This document shows, in pieces, positions 8,883 through 15,340 of a DNA stretch of 29,186 bases. The notes beneath the pieces were generated by a model that saw only the letters and a program-made list of their open reading frames with translations, ran no database searches and was not told the origin of the DNA. Each line of letters begins with the position of its first letter. The stretch's first letter is position 1. Source of the stretch: Clostridiales bacterium UBA1740 (lineage in GTDB: Bacteria > Bacillota > Clostridia > Oscillospirales > CAG-272); NCBI GenBank assembly GCA_002315715.1, contig DCHY01000004.1, positions 17,097-46,282 of the forward strand, read 5' to 3'. A program made the translations under genes and the position numbers.

Positions 8883-8898
8883 TTTTCCTAATAAAGAT

Positions 8899-8931
8899 AA
8901 CGGCTTTTGCTTGGGCAAGAGCCGTTTTTTT
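8899..8931 (+). terminator. Terminator of the hom-lysC-asd-galM-tyrS operon
   Basis: A 12-bp stem (8899-8910 with 8915-8926, one wobble) around loop TTGG, then a T run to 8931. It lies 17 bases after the tyrS stop. Confidence 0.92.
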
Positions 8932-8960
8932 GCATAAAAAACCTTTTTTCGGAAAAGAAT
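8932..8960 (+). promoter_or_regulatory. Weak candidate forespore (SigF/SigG-like) promoter for the M23 gene
   Basis: GCATA (8932-8936) matches the -35 of SigF/SigG promoters, and 14 bases later GGAAAAGAAT begins with the expected GG but fits the -10 only partly. No good SigA promoter is seen between the terminator and the gene. The proposal leans on the SpoIIQ-like product and is inference. Confidence 0.22.
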
Positions 8961-8992
8961 AGGAGCAGTATTTTTGAAGAAAGGAAAAAGTC

Positions 8993-9700
8993 ATGGAAAA
9001 TCAAAGCAAAAAATTCTCCTTCAGTGAATCGTCTCTCACCACCAAAATCGTCTACGCCGTCGTTCTGCTCACTCTCGTTGCCAGCGCCGTCGTCATCGGT
9101 ATCGTTGCCGCCAAAAATAAGAATAAAACACCCGCTGGCGACAATTCAATCGTCATGGAATCCCCGAAAAATAACACCGATACCGACACGAACAAAACCG
9201 ATAACAAGGAGGATGAAAAACAGCCGCAAAAAGAAGCGCTCACATTCGTGTCTCCCTGCATCGGCAGCGTGATGACCGAGCACAGTTTGACGGTTCCCGT
9301 TTTCTCGGACACTCTCGGCGAATGGCGCGTACACAGCGGCATTGACATTGCCACCGAAGACGCCGCTCCCGTTTACGCCGCGGCACCCGGTATCGTTTCC
9401 GCCGTTTATGCAGACCCCTTGATGGGAACGACGGTCGAAATCACGCACAGCAATAATTTTAAGACCGTGTACTCGAATCTGCAAACCACCCTCGCCGGCA
9501 ATATCGGCGTCGGCACGGAAGTGAAAAGCGGCGATCTTATCGGCAACGTCGGGGATACTTCCCTCAAAGAACTTGCCGATGAAGCGCATCTTCATTTCGG
9601 TATGAAGATCAACGACGTCGCCGTGAATCCTTTGGATTATCTCTCCGACGGTGCCAAAGAAGCCTCCCTCGGGGAAAATCCCAACAGTTTATCGGCATAA
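8993..9700 (+). CDS. Membrane-anchored M23 (LytM) peptidase, SpoIIQ-like
   Basis: 235 residues: short cytoplasmic N-terminus, one membrane segment (about 19-40), a polar Asn/Asp/Thr/Lys linker (41-82), then an M23 domain outside the membrane. The zinc site is intact: His114 and Asp118 in WRVHSGIDIA, and His199 and His201 in HLHFG. This layout matches SpoIIQ, the forespore partner of SpoIIIAH in the engulfment channel. Family knowledge: Bacillus SpoIIQ has a degenerate zinc site, while clostridial versions keep it and act on peptidoglycan. A generic cell-wall M23 endopeptidase is the alternative. Single-gene unit between two terminators; AGGAAA precedes the ATG. Spore genes cotJABC lie about 3 kb away. 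Confidence 0.8.
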   Translation: MENQSKKFSFSESSLTTKIVYAVVLLTLVASAVVIGIVAAKNKNKTPAGDNSIVMESPKNNTDTDTNKTDNKEDEKQPQKEALTFVSPCIGSVMTEHSLTVPVFSDTLGEWRVHSGIDIATEDAAPVYAAAPGIVSAVYADPLMGTTVEITHSNNFKTVYSNLQTTLAGNIGVGTEVKSGDLIGNVGDTSLKELADEAHLHFGMKINDVAVNPLDYLSDGAKEASLGENPNSLSA

Positions 9701-9701
9701 G

Positions 9702-9728
9702 AAAAAGCGGTCACACGACCGCTTTTTT
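9702..9728. terminator. Bidirectional terminator between convergent genes
   Basis: An 11-bp stem (9702-9712 with 9717-9727) with loop ACAC, A run on the left and T run on the right, so it can serve the M23 gene on plus and the kinase on minus. The kinase stop codon overlaps its right edge. Confidence 0.88.
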
Positions 9729-10222
9729 CATAGCATGGCAATTTCGTTTGCCACCTCTTCTTTGGTTTTGTTATCCGTATGGACGTGAAGGGTGTCGAGT
9801 TTTTCATACAGCGGCAAACGGGCTAAACTTCTCTCTAATACGTCTATCTGTCTTTTGCCGTCGGCAATATCTTCCGATAGTCTTCCCGTCAATGTTTCAG
9901 GGGTTGCCATGAGGGAAATTTTCATCACTCGGACGTTTTCGGTATCAAGTTTAGATAATATGGCGTCAATGATAGATGACTCGTGCATCACCCAACAAAA
10001 GACGACGTTTTCATAAGCGGAAACCGATAGAAAGGACGAAAGAAGAAACGTGATATTTTGAAGAACCATCTTCTTCGTTTCTTCCGTCACGACAAAGGGA
10101 TCGGCATCCCAACACCAATCGCCGTCGAGGAACACGCATTTATCGAGTTTCTTTTTGAGGGCTTGGCAGACGGTCGTTTTCCCGACTCCCATCGTGCCGC
10201 CTATCAAATACAGTGTCTTCAT
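9728..10222 (-). CDS. P-loop nucleotide-binding kinase-like protein
   Basis: 164 residues, cytoplasmic. A Walker A loop GGTMGVGKTT (residues 8-17) opens the protein, followed by FLDGDWCWD, the position where small P-loop kinases carry a substrate-binding Asp, and a late lid-like region with Arg (GRLSEDIADGKR). This is the AAA_33/shikimate-kinase-like group, whose members phosphorylate small molecules or nucleosides; the substrate cannot be told. The ATG at 10222 follows GGAGAG. It lies downstream of nfnB on the same strand, but a terminator at 10244-10286 separates them and I see no clear promoter in the 21 bases left, so expression may rely on readthrough. Confidence 0.75.
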   Translation of the reverse strand: MKTLYLIGGTMGVGKTTVCQALKKKLDKCVFLDGDWCWDADPFVVTEETKKMVLQNITFLLSSFLSVSAYENVVFCWVMHESSIIDAILSKLDTENVRVMKISLMATPETLTGRLSEDIADGKRQIDVLERSLARLPLYEKLDTLHVHTDNKTKEEVANEIAML

Positions 10223-10243
10223 TTTTGCTCTCCATTTTTGATG

Positions 10244-10286
10244 AAAAAGCGTACAGAGGTCAAAACACCGAAATCTGTACGCTTTT
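10244..10286 (-). terminator. Terminator of nfnA-nfnB
   Basis: A 13-bp perfect stem (10245-10257 with 10274-10286) around a 16-base loop that itself contains GGT and ACC, followed on the minus strand by T5. It is 8 bases after the nfnB stop. Confidence 0.85.
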
Positions 10287-10293
10287 GTTAGGA

Positions 10294-11706
10294 TTACTTC
10301 ATTAAGTACTCGTGAATGGCTTTGGCTGCCGTTTTTCCGGCTCCCATGGCGGAAATAACGGTAGCGGCACCGGTGACGGCATCGCCGCCGGCGTATACGC
10401 CATCTTTGGTGGTAAGGCCGGTTTCTTCCTCGACGATAATACCGCCGTGACGATTGACTTCAAGCCCTGCCGTCGTGGATTTGATTAAGGGATTGGGAGA
10501 CGTACCGATGGCGATAATCACGGTATCGGCATCCAAAGAAAACTCACTGCCCGCAACGGGAACGGGACGGCGACGGCCGCGTTCGTCGGGTTCTCCGAGT
10601 TCCATACGGATGCAACGAACGCCCGTCACACAGCCGTTTTTCGGATCACGGGGATTTTCTTTATTCTCATAGCCGAGAATTTCGACGGGATTGTTGAGAA
10701 GCAAGAAACGGATGCCCTCTTCTTGTGCATGTTCGACTTCTTCTTTTCTCGCCGGGAGTTCTTCCATGGAACGGCGATAGACGATGGAAACCGAGTCGGC
10801 ACCGAGACGCAGAGCGGTTCTCGCCGCGTCCATAGCCACGTTTCCGCCGCCGACCACGACGACGTTGCCGCCCCTCATAATCGGGGTGTCGGAATCGTTT
10901 TTGAAGGCTCCCATGAGGTTGCTTCTCGTCAAAAATTCGTTGGCGGAGTAAACGCCCTTATAGCTTTCGCCGGGAATGTTCATAAAGTTTGGAAGACCGG
11001 CGCCCGAACCGATAAAGACGGCTTCGTAGCCGCGCTCGAAAAGTTCGTCAATCGTCAAGGTTTTGCCGATGATCATATTCGTCGCAATTTCAACGCCGAG
11101 TTTTTTAAGGTTTTCGACTTCCTTTGCCACGATGGATTTGGGAAGACGGAATTCGGGAATGCCGTACACGAGAACGCCGCCCGCCTTGTGAAGGGCTTCA
11201 AACACCGTGACGCTGTGCCCTGCTCTCGCCAAATCTCCGGCGCAGGTAAGACCGGAAGGACCGGAACCGATGACGGCGACCTTATGTCCCGTCTTTTCGG
11301 GAAGAGATACGGTTGCCGTGTCGTGGGAATTATGGTAATCGGCGACGAAACGTTCGAGACGTCCGATACCGACGGGCTCGCCCTTGATGCCTCTGACGCA
11401 TTTTGATTCGCACTGCGTTTCCTGTGGGCAGACACGTCCGCAAACGGCAGGAAGCGACGAAGATTTCAAAATCACTTGATAAGCGCCTTCAAAATCGCCC
11501 TCTTTGATTTTGGCGATAAAGGCGGGGATATGAATATTGACGGGGCAACCGCCGACGCAAGGCATATTCTTGCAGTTGAGGCAACGGAGTGCCTCGTCAA
11601 GGGCGGCGGCTTCATCGTAACCGATGGCAACTTCCTCGAAATTGTGCGCACGGAGTGCCGGTTCTTGGGTCGGCATGGGGTTCTTTATTAGACTCATATT
11701 CGGCAT
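10294..11706 (-). CDS. nfnB: NfnB: large subunit of NADH-dependent ferredoxin:NADP oxidoreductase
   Basis: Large subunit of the electron-bifurcating transhydrogenase that couples NADPH oxidation to reduction of ferredoxin and NAD. 470 residues, homologous to the glutamate synthase small subunit. N-terminal Cys clusters for two 4Fe-4S centres (LRCLNCKNMPCVGGCP and VCGRVCPQETQCESKC), FAD loop VIGSGPSGLTCAG, NADPH loop VVVGGGNVAMDAA, and C-terminal GDAVTGAATVISAMGAGK. The ATG at 11706 follows GGAGGG by 8 bases. Its partner nfnA ends one base upstream, and that pairing separates Nfn from a lone glutamate synthase subunit. No large glutamate synthase gene is present here. Confidence 0.88.
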   Translation of the reverse strand: MPNMSLIKNPMPTQEPALRAHNFEEVAIGYDEAAALDEALRCLNCKNMPCVGGCPVNIHIPAFIAKIKEGDFEGAYQVILKSSSLPAVCGRVCPQETQCESKCVRGIKGEPVGIGRLERFVADYHNSHDTATVSLPEKTGHKVAVIGSGPSGLTCAGDLARAGHSVTVFEALHKAGGVLVYGIPEFRLPKSIVAKEVENLKKLGVEIATNMIIGKTLTIDELFERGYEAVFIGSGAGLPNFMNIPGESYKGVYSANEFLTRSNLMGAFKNDSDTPIMRGGNVVVVGGGNVAMDAARTALRLGADSVSIVYRRSMEELPARKEEVEHAQEEGIRFLLLNNPVEILGYENKENPRDPKNGCVTGVRCIRMELGEPDERGRRRPVPVAGSEFSLDADTVIIAIGTSPNPLIKSTTAGLEVNRHGGIIVEEETGLTTKDGVYAGGDAVTGAATVISAMGAGKTAAKAIHEYLMK

Positions 11707-11707
11707 A

Positions 11708-12559
11708 TCAGTTGCCCTCCTTCAAGAGGTTGCACACGTGTTCTTTGGCGGTGGTTTCAAAAGCACGGTACATGGTGCCGCGCTGCATGGCTTCGTCGAA
11801 ATCGACTTCATAGCCGTTAAAATCGGGACCGTCAACGCAGGCAAAACGGGTGACGCGCTGACCGTCTTTTATCAGTGTCAAACGGCAACCGCCGCACATG
11901 CCGGTACCGTCAATCATGATGGGGTTCATCGAAACGGTGACGGGGATACGGTAGGGGCGCACGGCGCCTACCACGAATTTCATCATGATAAGGGGACCGA
12001 TGGTGATAACTTCATCAAAGGTTTCGCCTGCCGCGAGCATTTCGTTAATCGGCTGACAAACGTTGCCCTTCGTGCCGTAGGAACCGTCGTCTGTCATGAC
12101 GAAAAGACGGGTGGAAGCGGCTTTGAATTCGTCTTCGAGAATCAAAAGATCACGACTGCGGAAACCGATAACGGAAGTGACATCAGCACCCATCTCCTTG
12201 AGTTTCTCGGCAATGGGAAGCGCGATGGCACAACCGACGCCGCCGCCGACAATCAACACTTTTTTCAAGCCGTCGAGTTTGCTCGGTACGCCGAGCGGCC
12301 CTGCGAAATCGGGGATGGTATCACCGACGTTTTTCGCGCCCAACAACATCGTCGTTGCACCGACCAGTTGAAAAATGATGCGAACCGTGCCCTTCTCTCT
12401 GTCGTAACCGGCAACGGTCAAGGGAATGCGCTCGCCGTCCTCCGACACGCGCAGGATGATAAACTGACCGGGCTCGGCTTTTGCCGCTACGAGGGGGGCT
12501 TCAATATCCATGAGGGTGACTGTGGGATTGAGTATCTCTTTATTGACTATTTTATACAT
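11708..12559 (-). CDS. nfnA: NfnA: small subunit of NADH-dependent ferredoxin:NADP oxidoreductase
   Basis: 283 residues; FAD/NAD-binding ferredoxin reductase fold with VLIVGGGVGCAIALPIAEKL at 101-120. The 2Fe-2S site reads IDGTGMCGGC, then FACVDGP: Cys222, Cys225 and Cys241, with Asp217 where the related PyrK proteins have a fourth Cys. Family knowledge: Thermotoga NfnA uses just such an Asp ligand, so this supports NfnA over dihydroorotate dehydrogenase PyrK. The ATG at 12559 follows GAGG by 7 bases. First gene of nfnA-nfnB, driven by a promoter at 12590-12618. The complex is cytoplasmic and balances NADH, NADPH and ferredoxin in anaerobes. Confidence 0.88.
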   Translation of the reverse strand: MYKIVNKEILNPTVTLMDIEAPLVAAKAEPGQFIILRVSEDGERIPLTVAGYDREKGTVRIIFQLVGATTMLLGAKNVGDTIPDFAGPLGVPSKLDGLKKVLIVGGGVGCAIALPIAEKLKEMGADVTSVIGFRSRDLLILEDEFKAASTRLFVMTDDGSYGTKGNVCQPINEMLAAGETFDEVITIGPLIMMKFVVGAVRPYRIPVTVSMNPIMIDGTGMCGGCRLTLIKDGQRVTRFACVDGPDFNGYEVDFDEAMQRGTMYRAFETTAKEHVCNLLKEGN

Positions 12560-12589
12560 CGTATCGCCTCGCGCAAAAAATAATAATTT

Positions 12590-12618
12590 ATTATACTATA
12601 CGGCGAAAAAAAACGCAA
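12590..12618 (-). promoter_or_regulatory. SigA promoter of nfnA-nfnB
   Basis: On the minus strand, TTGCGT (12613-12618), 17-bp spacer, TATAAT (12590-12595). The -35 box lies inside the stem of the cotJC terminator. Confidence 0.75.
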
Positions 12619-12647
12619 GTCTTCCCAAGGAAAAACTTGCGTTTTTT
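12606..12647 (-). terminator. Terminator of cotJABC
   Basis: A 13-bp perfect stem (12608-12620 with 12635-12647), loop CTTCCCAAGGAAAA read on plus, then T8 on the minus strand. It starts 3 bases after the cotJC stop and shares bases with the nfnA promoter. Confidence 0.88.
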
Positions 12648-12649
12648 CA

Positions 12650-13246
12650 TTACATTCTGTATTCGGGGTTGAAGGCGTAATAGTTTTGGCTGTCCAGGTC
12701 TTCCGTCGTTTTTCGAAGGACCTCGCCGAAGCGCTGATAATGCACGATTTCGCGCTGACGCAAAAAGCGGATGACATCGGTCACGTCGGGATCGTCCGAC
12801 AACCGCAAAATGTTGTCGTAGGTCACTCTCGCCTTTTGTTCTGCCGCCAAATCTTCGTTGAGATCGGCGACGGGGTCCCCCTTGCAGGCGATCGCCGCCG
12901 CGGTAAAGGGCGCACCTGCCGCCGCGGTCGGATAAATGCCCGTCGTATGATCCACGAAGTATTTATCAAAACCGCCGTCGGTAATTTGCTCGGGGGTCAG
13001 ATTTCGCGTCAATTGATATAAAATAGCGCCTATCATTTCACAATGGCCGAGTTCCTCCGAACCGATATCGGTCAAGGTTCCGATTGCCGTTGCATTCGGC
13101 ATGCCGTAGCGCTGATTCAAATAGCGGGTGGCGGCACCCATTTCACCGTCGGGACCGCCGAGTTGGGAGACGATCAAACTCGCAAGCCTTGCGGAAGGTC
13201 TTTTGATGTTGACGGGATATTGCAGTTTTTTCTCGTAAATCCACAT
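12650..13246 (-). CDS. cotJC: Spore coat protein CotJC (manganese catalase fold)
   Basis: 198 residues, the usual CotJC length. Belongs to the manganese-catalase-like ferritin superfamily; Glu/His positions of the di-metal site are seen in SEELGHCEMIG, DLNEDLAAEQKARVTYD and FLRQREIVHYQRF. The typical opening MWIYEKKLQYPV and the segment LGGPDGEMGAATRYLNQRY are diagnostic. In Bacillus it is a coat component made in the mother cell under SigE; in clostridia it is an abundant coat protein with reported catalase activity. Its ATG overlaps the cotJB stop (TAATG) and follows AAGGGGGCGG. Last of cotJA-cotJB-cotJC. Confidence 0.95.
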   Translation of the reverse strand: MWIYEKKLQYPVNIKRPSARLASLIVSQLGGPDGEMGAATRYLNQRYGMPNATAIGTLTDIGSEELGHCEMIGAILYQLTRNLTPEQITDGGFDKYFVDHTTGIYPTAAAGAPFTAAAIACKGDPVADLNEDLAAEQKARVTYDNILRLSDDPDVTDVIRFLRQREIVHYQRFGEVLRKTTEDLDSQNYYAFNPEYRM

Positions 13247-13503
13247 TATCGGCCGCCCCCTTTCTCATTTTGCCAAGGCCACGGCATATCCGAAAAAGAA
13301 TAGCGACTGCCCACTACGGCATCGGCGGTCAAGGGACCGTATTTTCTTTCGTAATCCGCCGTCGCACCGGCGAGATCTTCTCGCAATTTGTAATAATCTT
13401 CGAGGGCTTGCGCATTGTCCTCGTGGGTGCAAAGAAAAAGTTGTATCTCGGCTTTGGCAAAAGCGAGTTCTTGAATTTTCTTCATCAATTCTCTTTCGCT
13501 CAA
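13246..13503 (-). CDS. cotJB: Spore coat protein CotJB
   Basis: 85 residues. The family signature is clear: KIQELAFAKAEIQLFLCTHE near the start, DYERKYGPLT in the middle, and the Trp/Pro-rich DMPWPWQNEK at the end. CotJB is required for assembly of CotJC into the coat in Bacillus. I use the TTG at 13503 as start: GGGAGG lies 9 bases upstream and the codon forms a TTGA overlap with the cotJA stop. The next in-frame ATG (13485) has no such site and would remove six residues. The TTG start and stop-start overlap suggest coupled translation along cotJA-B-C. Confidence 0.93.
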   Translation of the reverse strand: MSERELMKKIQELAFAKAEIQLFLCTHEDNAQALEDYYKLREDLAGATADYERKYGPLTADAVVGSRYSFSDMPWPWQNEKGGGR

Positions 13504-13730
13504 GGCTTCTTTCCTCCCAAAACGAGAGGCTTATCGAGTTTTGAAAAAAGCGTTCCGCGTGCCAATGCGATTTCGGGAGTATACATATGGCGATAGTCTT
13601 GTATCGGCGCATAAACCATAGCGAGTTGGAAGGCGTTTTTCTTATCCGACTCGTTTTCGGATAAGTCCTCAACCGGCCAAGGCGGCGTCGGATATCCGTT
13701 TAGATTTTTATCCATGTTGTCTTCTTTCAT
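13500..13730 (-). CDS. cotJA: Spore coat-associated protein CotJA
   Basis: 76 residues. Recognised by its C-terminal half: LAMVYAPIQDY, then MYTPEIALARGTLFSKLDKP, the CotJA signature. The N-terminal 30 residues are polar and variable. The ATG at 13730 follows AAAGGAACC. In Bacillus cotJA heads a SigE-dependent operon with cotJB and cotJC, the same order as here. Its 5' side is unusual: the hairpin-linker repeat array (13748-13843) ends 8 bases before the ribosome site. No SigA promoter is seen; a SigE/SigK-like -10 (CATATACT, 13861-13868) lies beyond the array. Confidence 0.9.
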   Translation of the reverse strand: MKEDNMDKNLNGYPTPPWPVEDLSENESDKKNAFQLAMVYAPIQDYRHMYTPEIALARGTLFSKLDKPLVLGGKKP

Positions 13731-13747
13731 TGGGGGTTCCTTTTATC

Positions 13748-13843
13748 AACGCGCAGCGTTGTATCTCATCCGCGAAGCGGCATATCATCACGGCTTTGCC
13801 GTGTATCTCATCCGCGAAGCGGTATATCATCCGCCGCAGGCGG
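13748..13843 (-). repeat. Hairpin-linker repeat array upstream of cotJA
   Basis: Read on the minus strand, five short perfect hairpins alternate with linkers. Arms by plus-strand position: 13748-13752/13756-13760 (AACGC-GCGTT), 13770-13773/13777-13780 (CCGC-GCGG), 13790-13794/13798-13802 (ACGGC-GCCGT), 13812-13815/13819-13822 (CCGC-GCGG), 13831-13835/13839-13843 (CCGCC-GGCGG), all with 3-nt loops. Linkers are GATGAGATAC (twice, 42 bp apart) and GATGATATG or GATGATATA. Same family as the array at 29008-29186 in the opposite orientation. Noncoding as far as I can see. Confidence 0.9.
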
Positions 13844-13860
13844 CATTCCTTCCCCCTATC

Positions 13861-13885
13861 AGTATATGAAAAAACCGCCTTCCGT
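13861..13885 (-). promoter_or_regulatory. Weak candidate mother-cell sigma (SigE/SigK) promoter for cotJABC
   Basis: On the minus strand, CATATACT (13861-13868) resembles the SigE/SigK -10 (CATA with a later T), and an AC pair 15 bases upstream (13884-13885) suits the minimal SigK -35. It lies inside the nnrD terminator. Short motifs, so weak evidence; if real, the repeat array would be the 5' leader of cotJ mRNA. Confidence 0.2.
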
Positions 13886-13897
13886 GAAGAAAGCGGT
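13868..13897 (-). terminator. Terminator of the cca-rqcH-mnmM-nnrD operon
   Basis: A 9-bp stem (13874-13882 with 13889-13897, one wobble) around a 6-base loop, then T6 on the minus strand. It begins 5 bases after the nnrD stop. Confidence 0.85.
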
Positions 13898-13902
13898 GTA
13901 AA

Positions 13903-14760
13903 TTATTTTGTTAGCAGTTTTTGAATCTCTTTGGCGATTGCCACGGGCAAATCCGATGCGGTTACGCCGTAAGGGGAAAGCACGGCGCCGAGAGTTTGCC
14001 CGGCTTTGCCGTGAAGATACGCACCGATAGCCGCCGCAAAAAGCGGTTCGGCACCCATAGCGCAAAGCCCACCGATAAATCCCGCAAGGACGTCGCCGCT
14101 GCCGGCTTTGGCAAGAGACGTATCCCCCGTTTTGTTGATAAAAACGCGCACGCCGTCTGTGATAACGGTTTCTTTGCCTTTCAAAAGCAGGACGGTATGC
14201 GTTTTTGCGGCAAACGAGACGGCGTTGCCTATGCGATCGCCTTCAATTTCGGGGACGGACAGTCCCGTCATTGTGGCAAATTCTCCAGGGTGGGGCGTTA
14301 GCAGCACGGCTCTGTTCGCGCAGGAAAGAAAACTTTCGGCGTCGGTTCCCAAAGCGTTGAGGGCATCGGCATCCAAAACGAGAGGCGACGCTTTCGTCGA
14401 AAGCAAACTTTGTACCGTTTTTTTCGTTTCTTCGGTATTGCCCGAACCGCAACCGAAAATCGTCGCCGTCATTTTTACGGACAGTGCCGACAGTTTTTCT
14501 TTGTCACCGCGCGGCACCGCGTGATAAATCACCTCGGGAAAGCGCGACAGAAGAACGTCGGCGAGCGGTTTTTCGGAGGCAAAATACACGTATCCGACGC
14601 CGCTGCGCAGGGCGGCTTCCACCGAAAGGCTTGCGGCACCGCGATAGACGTCGCTGCCCGTCAAGAGCAACACTTTTCCGAACCTGCCTTTATTGGCGTC
14701 ATCGGGACGTTTCGGCAAGAGCGCTTTGACTTTTTGATCGTCTAACTGTTCAATAAGCAA
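13903..14760 (-). CDS. nnrD: ADP-dependent NAD(P)H-hydrate dehydratase
   Basis: Repairs damaged NADH and NADPH by removing water from their hydrates, using ADP. 285 residues, a stand-alone NnrD domain without the fused epimerase (NnrE) half. Signatures: KGRFGKVLLLTGSDVYRGAA, LVLDADALNAL, LLTPHPGEFATMTG, TVLLLKGKETVITDG, and the ribokinase-like AGSGDVLAGFIGG. I choose the TTG at 14760: AAAGGAGG lies 7 bases upstream and overlaps the mnmM stop. A further TTG at 14790, in frame, has no ribosome site and would run through that same ribosome site. Last gene of a four-gene operon. No nnrE is visible here. Confidence 0.93.
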   Translation of the reverse strand: MLIEQLDDQKVKALLPKRPDDANKGRFGKVLLLTGSDVYRGAASLSVEAALRSGVGYVYFASEKPLADVLLSRFPEVIYHAVPRGDKEKLSALSVKMTATIFGCGSGNTEETKKTVQSLLSTKASPLVLDADALNALGTDAESFLSCANRAVLLTPHPGEFATMTGLSVPEIEGDRIGNAVSFAAKTHTVLLLKGKETVITDGVRVFINKTGDTSLAKAGSGDVLAGFIGGLCAMGAEPLFAAAIGAYLHGKAGQTLGAVLSPYGVTASDLPVAIAKEIQKLLTK

Positions 14761-14773
14761 AGGAGATCCTCCT

Positions 14774-15331
14774 TTACGGATGTTTTTCAACTAAGTAAAA
14801 ATAGGGAGACGTCGGAGAGTTGAGAATGTGAAATTCCGACGCGCATATTTGAAAACGGCTGAGGGTTTTGAAATACTCGCGGAGCATATCGCCTTCAAGC
14901 GCGCCCTCCTCGTGACCGGGATAAATGGCGATGATTAAAACGCCGTCGGGCGCCAAAAGGTCAATGGCCGCTTCTACCGCCGGCATGGTGGTTTTTCGCA
15001 GCGTAGTGACGCTTTTTTTGCCGCTACGCGGCAAATATCCGAGGTTGAAGATGCCTGCCTTGATAGGTCCTTCGACAAACTCCTTGACGCGGTGATGGGA
15101 AGCGCAAATCAAGGTGTAATTGCGGGGAGCGTTTTCTTCTTCCAGATGCTTTCTCGTGGAATCGAGCGCCTCGCCCTGAATATCGAATGCAAACACTCTT
15201 CCCTCTTTACCTACGGCTTTGGAGAGAAAACAGGTGTCGTTGCCGTTTCCCATGGTGAAATCCACCGCGGTTTCGCCGACGTGCAAATGTTCCAAAATAA
15301 AATGTTTATGAAGTCCGCAAAGATCAACCAT
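14774..15331 (-). CDS. mnmM: tRNA U34 methyltransferase, MnmM/YtqB family
   Basis: 185 residues, class I SAM-dependent methyltransferase. Motif I is DFTMGNGNDTCFL, followed by FAFDIQ, and the family-specific NLGYLPRSGKKSVTT lies where the catalytic motif is expected. Family knowledge: YtqB was long called a putative rRNA methylase and was later shown in Bacillus to finish mnm5s2U34 of tRNA (MnmM). The ATG at 15331 follows AAGGAGAA, which overlaps the rqcH stop region. It sits between rqcH and nnrD in an operon that begins with cca, another tRNA enzyme. The exact substrate here is inferred from family. Confidence 0.88.
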   Translation of the reverse strand: MVDLCGLHKHFILEHLHVGETAVDFTMGNGNDTCFLSKAVGKEGRVFAFDIQGEALDSTRKHLEEENAPRNYTLICASHHRVKEFVEGPIKAGIFNLGYLPRSGKKSVTTLRKTTMPAVEAAIDLLAPDGVLIIAIYPGHEEGALEGDMLREYFKTLSRFQICASEFHILNSPTSPYFYLVEKHP

Positions 15332-15340
15332 GATTTCTCC

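Noticed and set aside
11624..12583. Long plus-strand open frame opposite nfnA
   Set aside because: Antisense to a clearly recognised flavoprotein and without any family signature.
13748..13843. CRISPR array
   Set aside because: The variable parts are short self-complementary hairpins, not unique spacers; linkers are only 10 nt and no cas genes are present.
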